DNA of 6,180 nt, taken from contig CAZLUP010000110.1 in the NCBI GenBank assembly GCA_964562685.1, positions 1 to 6,180 of the forward strand. Reading direction: 5' to 3'. The notes beneath the pieces are model-generated. The model searched no databases, had not been told where the DNA came from, and worked only from the letters and a program-made list of their open reading frames with translations. The position numbers were made by a program, and so were the translations under genes. The stretch is from Stanieria sp964562685 (GTDB lineage: Bacteria; Cyanobacteriota; Cyanobacteriia; Cyanobacteriales; Xenococcaceae). This document shows, piece after piece, positions 1-6,082 of this stretch (positions are counted from its first letter, which is position 1; every line of letters begins with the position of its first letter).

Positions 1-1
1 T

Positions 2-1978
2 AAATTAAATAATATTCTTACTGGTAATAGCGGTAACAATGTTCTTGAAGGTCTAGAAGGTCAAGACACCTTAGACGGAAAGGGTGGTGCAGATACTCTC
101 AAAGGTGGAATTGGCAACGATTTTTATATCATCGATAATGTTGATACGATTGAAGAAAATCTTGATAGTGGTGTCGACACGGTTCAGGCTCGCTTTACTT
201 ATACTCTTGGGGCAAATCTTGAAAACTTAATTTTGACTGGAACTGTTGTTACAGGTAACGGTAATAGTTTAAATAATTTCCTGACTGGCAACAATTCTAA
301 CAACAAATTATATGGATTCGATGGCAATGATACTCTTCAAGGTAATGGTGGAGTAGATAGTTTATATGGTGGTTTAAACGACGATACCTATATTATCGAT
401 ACCAGCGATATTATTTATGAAACAATAAATGGCGGTATAGATACCGTTCAAGCCAATTTTGATTATAGTTTAGCCAGTCGTCCTAATTTAGAAAATGTAG
501 AATTGCTTGGAATAGGCAATTTTAATGCCATTGGCAATGCCTCCAAAAATATTTTGATTGGTAATAAAGGCAATAATATTCTTTCAGGTGGTAACGGAGA
601 CGATCTTCTCTATGGTGGTATCGGTGACGATACATTAAATGGACAAGAAGGAAATGATGTTTTAGAAGGTGGATTAGGAATTGATATTTTAAATGGTCTT
701 CAAGGGGATGATGTTTATGTTTTAAATAACCCTGAAGATGTTAGCGATGTGATTAATGAAACGGCTAATAATGGTGCTGACACAGTTAGAACCATCTTTA
801 GTTATACTCTCAAAGATAACTTTGAAAATTTAGTTCTGCTTGGTGGTGCAACAGATCATTTCAACGGAACTGGGAATAGTGATTCTAATACTCTAACTGG
901 TAACTCAGGAAACAATATTCTTGATGGTTTAGTCGGTGCCGATAGGATGATTGGTGGTCTAGGAAACGACACCTTCATTGTTGAGAGTGTTGGTGATATA
1001 GTTGTTGAGGAAAATGTTACTGGTACTGATACAGTTCAATCTTCTTTAGATTACATTCTTGGAAATTTTGTAGAAAATTTAGTCTTAACTGGTAGTGCCA
1101 TTACAGGTACTGGTAACACACTAAATAATTCCATTATTGGTAACGATCTCAACAACAACTTGAAAGGCGATTCAGGTAATGACACCCTTGATGGTGGTGT
1201 TGGTAACGATACCATGACTGGCGGAACAGGCAATGATGTTTATGTTGTGGAAAGTATTGGCGATCAAGTTCTGGAAACTTCGACCTCTTCTTCGGAAATA
1301 GATCTAGTCAAATCTTCAATTTCCTATCTCCTCGGTAATAATGTAGAGAACTTAGAACTCCTTGGCATAGATCATCTTACAGGAACAGGAAACAGTCTCA
1401 ACAACAAAATCACCGGGAACAGTGGCAACAATAATCTAGCTGGAAATACTGGCAATGATACTCTCGGTGGCAATGAAGGCAATGATACTCTCTTAGGAGA
1501 AATTGGCAATGATAGTCTCGAAGGTGGTATCGGTGATGACATCCTCGATGGTGGTGATGGTAATGACACTCTNNNNNNNNNNNNNNNNNNNNNNNNNNNN
1601 NNNNNNNNNNNNNNNNNNNNNNNNNNNNNNNNNNNNNNNNNNNNNNNNNNNNNNNNNNNNNNNNNNNNNNNNGATGGCGGTTTGGGTATTGACACCCTCA
1701 ACGGTGGTCTAGGAAATGATATTTATGTAGTCGATAATTCACAAGATGTGGTTATTACATCAGGTGCTACTGATGTTATAGATACGGTTCAATCTTCTAT
1801 TACCTATACTTTAGGCAGCCATTTAGAAAACTTAACGCTTACTGGTTCAACTAGTATTAACGGTACAGGAAACGAACTAAATAATATTATTCTTGGTAAT
1901 AGCAGCAATAATACTCTCGATGGGAAAGATGGCAATGATTCTATCGATGGTAGCAGTGGTAATGATGTTTTGAATTGA
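2..1978 (+). CDS. RTX calcium-binding repeat protein, 5'-truncated by window edge, ended by in-frame TGA
   Basis: This is the middle part of a large RTX (hemolysin-type calcium-binding) protein. The frame is open from base 2, so the true start lies upstream; the TTG at 233 sits in the middle of a repeat and is not a start. About 658 codons are visible, 34 of them unknown because of the gap. The protein is made of long modules. Each begins with a Y(I/V)(V/I)D segment, then a DTVxSSxxYTL...ENLxLxG segment, then GTGNxxNNxIxGNxGNNxL, and ends in glycine/aspartate nonapeptides of the GGxGNDxLx type. In this family the nonapeptides fold into a calcium-binding parallel beta-roll outside the cell. 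No cysteine is visible, as is usual for type I secreted RTX proteins. The frame ends at TGA 1976-1978, but the same frame continues the same repeats to 3217, so this is one gene with a nonsense codon. The exact role (adhesin, S-layer, motility, enzyme carrier) cannot be told because the N-terminus is missing. Confidence 0.85.
   Translation, partial: KLNNILTGNSGNNVLEGLEGQDTLDGKGGADTLKGGIGNDFYIIDNVDTIEENLDSGVDTVQARFTYTLGANLENLILTGTVVTGNGNSLNNFLTGNNSNNKLYGFDGNDTLQGNGGVDSLYGGLNDDTYIIDTSDIIYETINGGIDTVQANFDYSLASRPNLENVELLGIGNFNAIGNASKNILIGNKGNNILSGGNGDDLLYGGIGDDTLNGQEGNDVLEGGLGIDILNGLQGDDVYVLNNPEDVSDVINETANNGADTVRTIFSYTLKDNFENLVLLGGATDHFNGTGNSDSNTLTGNSGNNILDGLVGADRMIGGLGNDTFIVESVGDIVVEENVTGTDTVQSSLDYILGNFVENLVLTGSAITGTGNTLNNSIIGNDLNNNLKGDSGNDTLDGGVGNDTMTGGTGNDVYVVESIGDQVLETSTSSSEIDLVKSSISYLLGNNVENLELLGIDHLTGTGNSLNNKITGNSGNNNLAGNTGNDTLGGNEGNDTLLGEIGNDSLEGGIGDDILDGGDGNDTXXXXXXXXXXXXXXXXXXXXXXXXXXXXXXXXXXDGGLGIDTLNGGLGNDIYVVDNSQDVVITSGATDVIDTVQSSITYTLGSHLENLTLTGSTSINGTGNELNNIILGNSSNNTLDGKDGNDSIDGSSGNDVLN
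1442..1702 (+). repeat. Longest tandem nonapeptide (27-bp) array, interrupted by the gap
   Basis: At the end of module 5 the GNxGNDxLx unit is repeated without a break. Left of the gap it reads GNTGNDTLG, GNEGNDTLL, GEIGNDSLE, GGIGDDILD, GGDGNDTx; right of the gap it reads DGGLGIDTLNGG. The 27-bp units share blocks such as GGCAATGATACTCTC. The sequence missing under the Ns is probably more of the same array. Confidence 0.75.
1573..1672. other. Assembly gap of exactly 100 N
   Basis: This is a run of exactly 100 N, the usual placeholder for a gap of unknown size. The reading frame happens to be the same on both sides with this length, and both sides are RTX nonapeptides. The true length, and so the true number of repeats, is unknown. 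Confidence 0.95.
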
Positions 1979-3217
1979 GGGGTTGGTAATGATACCCTTA
2001 AAGGTAATAGCGGTAGTGACATTGACACTTTAATCGGAGGTGTTGGTGATGATGATTACTATGTAGGTAGTCAGGAAGACGTAATTATCGAAAATGATTT
2101 TGAAGGTTACGATCGCGTTTTCTCTACAGCTACTGACTATACCCTTAGTGATAATTTGCAAGAATTAATTCTTCTAGGTAGTAGCAGTATCAACGGTACT
2201 GGCAATATTCTACACAATACTATTACTGGTAACTCTGGTTTCAACCTGATTGATGGTGGTGCAGGAAATGACACCATGATTGGTGGTACTGGGAATGATA
2301 ACTATATTGTAGACAGCACGGCAGATGTGGTTACAGAGACTTCTACTCTGATTACAGAAATTGATACCGTATTTTCTTCCGTTAACTACACCATTTCTAA
2401 TAATGTTGAAAACTTAATTCTGACCGGAACTAATAACCTTGCAGGTACAGGTAATTCTGGTAATAATCTTCTAATGGGTAACAGTGGCAATAATAAACTC
2501 AAAGGTAATGAAGGCAAAGACTTTCTTGATGGTGGTTTGGGTCAAGATACTCTAGAAGGAGGTTTAGGCAACGATACTTATATCATTGATGATAGTGGTG
2601 ATGTTGTCATCGAAGCTTTGGATGCTGGACTAGATACTGCTAAATCTTGGATTAATTATACTTTGGCAGCTAATGTTGAAAATTTGGTCTTACTAGGTAC
2701 TGCTAATCTTGAAGGTACTGGTAATGGTTTAAATAATCTGATTACTGGTAATAGTGGTAATAATATTCTCAAAGGTGCTGCTGGTGATGATACTTTAATT
2801 GGCGGCTCAGGCAATGACGTTCTCGCCGGTCAAAGTGCTAATGACCGTCTCATCGGAGGTTCAGGTATAGACCAATTCTTGTACAATAGTGGAATTGTTT
2901 TCTCTGCTGCTGATTTTGGTTCAGACCGCATTGCTGATTTTAAAGGAACAGGAACTGAGGGAGATAAAATTGTTCTCGGTAAAACTACTTTTGGTTTAGC
3001 AAGTAATGTTGGCAATGGTTTTAGTGTTGCTACTGAGTTTGTATCTGTTACGACAGATAATTTAGCTAAAGGTAGTTCTGCCAGAATCGTCTACAGTAGT
3101 GAAACTGGTAATATTTTTTACAACGATAATGGTATTACAGTAGGAGGAGAGTCAGTATTAACAACTTTGGAAACTAAACCTACTTCTTTGTTAGCTTCAG
3201 ATTTTACAATTATCTAG
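1979..3217 (+). CDS. 3' remainder of the same RTX gene: modules 7-9 and C-terminal secretion domain
   Basis: This is the in-frame continuation after TGA 1976-1978 (412 sense codons, stop TAG 3215-3217). It probably has no start of its own. TTG 2156 and ATG 2276 both fall inside repeat modules and neither has a ribosome binding site that I can see. It holds the end of module 6's nonapeptides, modules 7, 8 and 9, and a non-repetitive C-terminal domain from about 2873. That domain has the arrangement common at the end of RTX proteins: a last GGSGID turn, an aromatic strand (QFLY), DRIADF, a GDKIVL segment, an FGL motif, a RIVYSSETGNIFYNDNG hairpin and a hydrophobic end, DFTII. In the family this region caps the beta-roll and carries the uncleaved C-terminal signal for an ABC-type (type I) secretion system. 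No HlyB/HlyD/TolC-like genes are in the window. If the TGA is real and not read through, the upstream product lacks this signal and should not be secreted. Confidence 0.8.
   Translation, partial: GVGNDTLKGNSGSDIDTLIGGVGDDDYYVGSQEDVIIENDFEGYDRVFSTATDYTLSDNLQELILLGSSSINGTGNILHNTITGNSGFNLIDGGAGNDTMIGGTGNDNYIVDSTADVVTETSTLITEIDTVFSSVNYTISNNVENLILTGTNNLAGTGNSGNNLLMGNSGNNKLKGNEGKDFLDGGLGQDTLEGGLGNDTYIIDDSGDVVIEALDAGLDTAKSWINYTLAANVENLVLLGTANLEGTGNGLNNLITGNSGNNILKGAAGDDTLIGGSGNDVLAGQSANDRLIGGSGIDQFLYNSGIVFSAADFGSDRIADFKGTGTEGDKIVLGKTTFGLASNVGNGFSVATEFVSVTTDNLAKGSSARIVYSSETGNIFYNDNGITVGGESVLTTLETKPTSLLASDFTII
2873..3214 (+). other. RTX C-terminal domain with putative type I secretion signal
   Basis: These are the last 114 residues of the RTX gene and are not repetitive. 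The motif order is QFLY, DRIADF, GDKIVL, FGL, SSARIVY, TGNIFYNDNG, LLASDFTII. This matches the C-terminal pattern found after the last beta-roll in serralysin-like and other RTX exports. Its role in export by an ABC transporter is family knowledge; the exact signal cannot be read from sequence. Confidence 0.65.
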
Positions 3218-3228
3218 GTTACAGGTTG

Positions 3229-3417
3229 TCTGAAAAGTATAAAATGTCGTCCTGAACGCAGTGAAGGATCAACGCAGCGATTGCGAAGCGAAACATCTCA
3301 GCGCATCAGCCAGAAATATAGATTCTTGAGGGGTTGTCACTGGAACTTATTTCCAGCGTTTAAACACCCCGTCGTTCCGTTTCACTCCACTCAGAATGAC
3401 AAATGAGACTTTTCAGA
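3229..3417. mobile_element. 189-bp imperfect palindromic, MITE/REP-like intergenic element
   Basis: The ends are a perfect 10-bp inverted repeat: TCTGAAAAGT at 3229-3238 and its complement at 3408-3417. The arms continue without gaps. Over 37 bp (3229-3265 against 3381-3417) I count 28 identities. The arms contain a TGTC.T.CTGA...GTGAA pattern that resembles widespread intergenic repeats of the GTCATTCTGAGC type. The centre has its own hairpin, CTGGAA/TTCCAG (3340-3345 with 3351-3356), set between GGGG and CCCC runs. There is no open reading frame of note and I see no clear target-site duplication. It lies directly behind the RTX stop codon, between two convergent genes. A non-autonomous element or folded intergenic repeat is the best reading; the family is not identified. 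Confidence 0.6.
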
Positions 3418-3446
3418 TCTCCTCTTAACAATCACGATTAAAAGTT

Positions 3447-3486
3447 AAAGAGTAAAGAATAATATTCAACAATTGTTTTACTCTTT
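3447..3486. terminator. AT-rich hairpin between convergent genes, possible terminator
   Basis: A perfect 10-bp inverted repeat, AAAGAGTAAA (3447-3456) with TTTACTCTTT (3477-3486), surrounds a 20-nt loop. The stem is low in GC and the loop is long. On the plus strand a T8 tract follows only after 10 more bases (3497-3504). On the minus strand it is followed by a modestly T-rich stretch. It could help end mnmG transcription, but it is weak by the usual criteria. Confidence 0.35.
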
Positions 3487-3509
3487 CTTAACTATATTTT
3501 TTTTGATGA

Positions 3510-3541
3510 GCAGTTAAGTTAAATAACTGCTTTTTCTTTTT
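3510..3541 (+). terminator. Intrinsic terminator for rightward transcription, overlapping the 3' end of mnmG
   Basis: The stem GCAGTTA (3510-3516) pairs with TAACTGC (3524-3530) around a 7-nt loop, followed at once by TTTTTCTTTTT. This is a standard intrinsic terminator on the plus strand and would stop transcription arriving from the RTX gene. The right arm and T-tract lie inside the mnmG coding sequence, where they encode its last lysine-rich residues (QKEKAVI) on the opposite strand. Confidence 0.6.
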
Positions 3542-5432
3542 GCTGATTTTTAACTTCCAAATAAACCAATAAAGCATTGATATCAGCGGGATTGACTCCA
3601 CCAATTCTGGAGGCTTGACCAATCGTTAAAGGTCGAACTTTAGTTAGTTTTTCTCTGGCTTCCATTGATAAAGTTTCAATCTTCATGTAATCAATTTCTG
3701 AAGATAATTTGCGATTGCTATAACGAACAATTTGGTCGATTTGAATTTGCTGACGTTTGATATAACCAGAGTATTTAATATCTATTTCTGCACCTTCTTT
3801 TTCAATTAGATTTAATTCAGGATTTCCTAAACCGTATTGTTCTAAATGTTGATAATGAAAACCAGGACGACGCAATAAATCGGCTAGAGTAATTGAACCT
3901 TTAATTTTTTGTTCCGTAACTGCTGCGATCGCAATACCTACTTCATCTCTTTCTTTGATTCTAGTTTCAAATAGTCGTTCTTTTTCTGCTACAATTTTGG
4001 CTTGTTTATCACAAAATAATTGCCAACGGCGATCGTCAATTAAACCAATTTCTCGCCCCATAGGAGTTAAACGACGGTCAGCGTTATCAGAACGCAAGAT
4101 CAAGCGATATTCGGAACGACTGGTAAGCATTCGATAGGGTTCGCGTAAATCTTTGGTACACAAGTCGTCAATTAAAGTACCCAAATAACTTTCTTCCCGA
4201 GGAAAAACAATCATCTCTTGTCCCCGTGCAAACCTAGTTGCATTAATTCCAGCAACAATACCTTGGGCTGCTGCTTCTTCATAACCCGTAGTCCCATTGA
4301 TTTGCCCTGCGGAAAACAACCCTTCAATTTTTTTGGTCATCAAAGTTGCATAACACTGAGTCGCAGGTAAATAATCATATTCCACGGCATAAGCAGGACG
4401 CAGCATCACGCATTTTTCTAGACCAGGAAGACTTCTGAGCATTGCCAATTGCATATTTTCAGGTAAACCAGTCGAAAATCCTTGAATATAAAGTTCTGGG
4501 ATATCCCTTCCTTCTGGTTCGATAAAAATTTGATGGCTTTCTTTGTCAGCAAAACGCACAATTTTGTCTTCAATGCTAGGGCAGTAACGAGGTCCTTTTG
4601 CATCCACCCAACCACCGTAAACAGGAGATAAATGGAGATTTTCCCGAATAATCTGATGGGTTTCGGCAGTAGTTCTGGTTAAATAACAATTCATCTGTTC
4701 CCTTTCTACCCAAGCTTCGGGGTCGAAAGAAAACCAACGTACCTCCTCATCAGGAGGTTGCACTTCCATTTTGCTATAGTCTACAGAACGCTTATCTACT
4801 CTAGCAGGTGTTCCTGTTTTTAATCTTCCTGTTTCAAAACCAAAGCGATTGAGAGTTTCGGTTAAACCGATAGCTGCAAATTCTCCTGCCCTACCCGCTT
4901 CCATGGATTTATTACCTACCCAGATGCGTCCGCCCAAAAAAGTGCCAGTAGTTAAAACTACGGCTTTGGCAGCGAAACAAGTTCCGAAGTAAGTTTGAAT
5001 TCCAATAACCTCATCATTTTTCCCGAGAACCAAATCTGTCGCCATTCCCTCGCGAATTGACAAATTGGCTTGATTTTCAACAATTCCCTTCATTACCGCA
5101 GCGTATTCGCGTTTATCAGTTTGCGCCCGTAACGCCCAGACAGCAGGACCACGAGAAGAATTGAGAACACGCTTTTGCAGATAGGTGCGGTCTGCCATTT
5201 TCCCAATTTCTCCACCCAAAGCATCAACTTCATGGGTTAATTGAGATTTAGCAGGTCCTCCAACCGCAGGATTACAAGGTTGCCAAGCAATTTTATCTAA
5301 ATTAAGCGTTAACATCAAAGTACGACAGCCCAAGCGTGCAGCAGCCAAAGCAGCTTCACAGCCAGAATGACCGGCACCAATGACGATGACATCAAAAGCA
5401 TCTTGAAATTCTACAGGAGAAGAAATGGTCAT
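3519..5432 (-). CDS. mnmG: tRNA uridine-5-carboxymethylaminomethyl(34) synthesis enzyme MnmG (GidA)
   Basis: MnmG works with the GTPase MnmE in the cytoplasm. It uses FAD, NADH and a methylene-tetrahydrofolate carbon to place a carboxymethylaminomethyl group on C5 of wobble uridine 34 in certain tRNAs. The 637 residues compare well with about 629 in E. coli. Visible features are the FAD-binding GAGHSG at 19-24, the catalytic-region CNPAVGG with Cys53, GGPAKSQLTHEVDALGG at 58-74, YCPSIEDKIVRF with the second key Cys at 284, and AGQINGTTGYEEAAAQGIVAGINA at about 375-398. Further on are EPYRMLTSRSEYRL at 431-444 and the C-terminal helical region for MnmE and tRNA contact from about 550, ending near SRIGGVNPADINALLVYLE. 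All key residues are present. The ATG at 5430-5432 puts the FAD motif at the usual distance; no Shine-Dalgarno sequence is seen, which is common in cyanobacteria. The gene stands alone, convergent with the RTX gene. Confidence 0.97.
   Translation of the reverse strand: MTISSPVEFQDAFDVIVIGAGHSGCEAALAAARLGCRTLMLTLNLDKIAWQPCNPAVGGPAKSQLTHEVDALGGEIGKMADRTYLQKRVLNSSRGPAVWALRAQTDKREYAAVMKGIVENQANLSIREGMATDLVLGKNDEVIGIQTYFGTCFAAKAVVLTTGTFLGGRIWVGNKSMEAGRAGEFAAIGLTETLNRFGFETGRLKTGTPARVDKRSVDYSKMEVQPPDEEVRWFSFDPEAWVEREQMNCYLTRTTAETHQIIRENLHLSPVYGGWVDAKGPRYCPSIEDKIVRFADKESHQIFIEPEGRDIPELYIQGFSTGLPENMQLAMLRSLPGLEKCVMLRPAYAVEYDYLPATQCYATLMTKKIEGLFSAGQINGTTGYEEAAAQGIVAGINATRFARGQEMIVFPREESYLGTLIDDLCTKDLREPYRMLTSRSEYRLILRSDNADRRLTPMGREIGLIDDRRWQLFCDKQAKIVAEKERLFETRIKERDEVGIAIAAVTEQKIKGSITLADLLRRPGFHYQHLEQYGLGNPELNLIEKEGAEIDIKYSGYIKRQQIQIDQIVRYSNRKLSSEIDYMKIETLSMEAREKLTKVRPLTIGQASRIGGVNPADINALLVYLEVKNQQKEKAVI
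3925..3932. repeat. HIP1 octamer GCGATCGC
   Basis: This is a perfect copy of the octameric palindrome that is highly over-represented in many cyanobacterial genomes. It lies inside mnmG. It is the only perfect copy I noticed here, with partial ones near 2109 and 4029. It supports the cyanobacterial origin but does not prove it. Confidence 0.7.
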
Positions 5433-5463
5433 GGTTAGGAATAGAGGGAGATGAGCATTATTT

Positions 5464-5490
5464 ATTGTAATACTTTGAAGCTTATACCAA
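5464..5490 (-). promoter_or_regulatory. Possible sigma70-type promoter of mnmG
   Basis: On the minus strand, TTGGTA (5490-5485) and TACAAT (5469-5464) are separated by 15 bases, slightly short of the usual 17. A start about 24 bases before the mnmG ATG would fit. A second -10-like TGGTATAAG overlaps the proposed -35 box. This rests on motif resemblance only. Confidence 0.25.
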
Positions 5491-5542
5491 AGGTTAGACT
5501 ACACTACTTCATAGTTGTGCTGGAAAAAAATTCTTTAACTTT

Positions 5543-5593
5543 GAGCGGGTAAGAGAGCATACGTCACCGTATCTCTCTCCCCTAAGAACCGTA
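5543..5593 (-). ncRNA. 3' end remnant of a group II intron (end of domain V plus domain VI)
   Basis: Read on the minus strand, this begins with TACGGTTC, which matches the last bases of a typical bacterial group II domain V. A short TTA linker follows, then a domain VI-like hairpin. Its stem is GGG, AGAGAG, ATAC paired with GTAT, CTCTCT, CCC, around the loop GGTGAC, with an unpaired A (complement of 5550) just before CCC, where the branch-point A is expected. The remaining 5' strand of domain V and all earlier domains are absent, because the sequence changes to IS sequence at about 5594. The 3' boundary is uncertain: the bases after the stem read CCCGCTCAAAG, without a clear terminal AY. It lies upstream of mnmG in the same orientation. 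I recognise the pattern from cyanobacterial introns; the alternative is an unrelated stable hairpin. Confidence 0.55.
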
Positions 5594-5619
5594 GGGCTGT
5601 TTCATTCTAGAGAAAAGTT

Positions 5620-5650
5620 AGATAAATTAAAATAAAAGCGTAATTTATCT
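5620..5650 (+). promoter_or_regulatory. Perfect 10-bp inverted repeat just before the transposase start
   Basis: AGATAAATTA (5620-5629) pairs with TAATTTATCT (5641-5650) around 11 bases. The stem ends six bases before the ATG at 5657. In the transcript it would form an AU-rich hairpin next to the start codon. It could limit translation, as stem-loops at IS ends often do, or be a protein-binding site within the IS leader. The function is inferred. Confidence 0.4.
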
Positions 5651-5656
5651 GTAAAA

Positions 5657-6082
5657 ATGCTTTTAAAAGAATTAGATAAAAGCTTAATTGACTACTTAAA
5701 AGAAATACCTGATGAGCGAGACCCTCATGGAAGAAGACATCCTCTGTGCTTAATCTTATTGATTATCATCATGGCAATTATCAGTGGTGATTGGGGATAT
5801 CGAGGCATGGGAAGATTTGTGGAAAGACATCGACGAGAATTAATTGAAATCCTTCAAATCTCCAGAGCAGAATTACCATCTTATTCCACAATTAGAAGAA
5901 TCATGCTCAATCTCGATTACGAAAAACTGGCACAAGTATTTAATAATTGGGCCTCACAGTACACTCATAAGCAAAATGGTCAATGGATAGCGTTAGATGG
6001 CAAGAGCCTCAAAAATACAGTTAGTAATTGTCACAACTGTGAACAAAATTTTATAACTATGGTTTCGGCTTTTTCCCATTAA
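5657..6082 (+). pseudogene. ISAs1-type transposase, N-terminal part, ended by TAA
   Basis: The 141 codons encode the N-terminal part of an ISAs1/H-repeat-type DDE transposase; full proteins of the family are usually around 350-400 residues. Visible hallmarks are YLKEIPDERDPHGRRHPL (13-30) and a hydrophobic helix LILLIIIMAIISG (32-44). These are followed by GYRGMGRFVERHRREL (47-62), LPSYSTIRRIM (73-83) and ALDGKSLK (112-119). Asp114 in the last is the first acidic residue of the catalytic triad. The frame stops at TAA 6080-6082 in VSAFSH*RGEVLG, where relatives continue with RG-VxG and NKK. The second and third catalytic residues are not encoded in it. The ATG at 5657 follows the leader hairpin; no strong ribosome binding site is seen. 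Confidence 0.85.

Larger units (their letters stand above)
116..2872 (+). repeat. Nine visible copies of a long RTX module (roughly 81-112 residues each)
   Basis: The modules start at the aromatic residue of the YIID/YVVD-type segment, at about 125, 389, 716, 974 (Phe here), 1241, 1724, 2060, 2303 and 2579. Start-to-start spacing is 88, 109, 86, 89, then an unknown value across the gap, then 112, 81 and 92 codons. Most of the length change comes from the number of nonapeptides at the module end. The NVENLxLTG...GTGNxLNN core stays nearly constant in length. Each module therefore combines a conserved beta-rich part with an expandable calcium-binding part. Copies differ clearly at DNA level, so most duplications are not very recent. 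Confidence 0.8.

Noticed and set aside
1976..1978. TGA recoded as selenocysteine or tryptophan
   Set aside because: The consensus residue is glycine, no selenocysteine insertion structure was recognised, and mnmG in the same window uses normal TGG for Trp.
1051..2028. Proline/serine/leucine-rich open frames on the minus strand (1051-1233, 1372-1701, 1804-2028)
   Set aside because: They are mirror images of the Gly/Asp/Asn repeat codons, one runs through the N gap, and none resembles a known protein.
2..3217. CRISPR-like array because of many short regular repeats
   Set aside because: The repeats are translated in one frame into RTX nonapeptides, vary like protein repeats, and have no constant repeat/unique spacer pattern.
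2156..3217. Independent gene starting at TTG 2156
   Set aside because: The same frame is open back to the TGA at 1976-1978 and encodes the normal start of module 7; 2156 lies in mid-module with no ribosome binding site.
4418..4615. Short frame on the minus strand within mnmG
   Set aside because: It lies entirely inside the well-conserved mnmG frame and has no features of its own.
5547..5582. Intrinsic terminator for a gene reading right or left
   Set aside because: The hairpin is strong, but no T-tract follows directly on either strand, and the adjoining TACGGTTC fits a group II intron end better.
5433..5656. Riboswitch or tRNA gene upstream of mnmG
   Set aside because: I found no cloverleaf, T-loop consensus or recognisable riboswitch core; the only strong structures are the intron-like hairpin and the IS leader hairpin.
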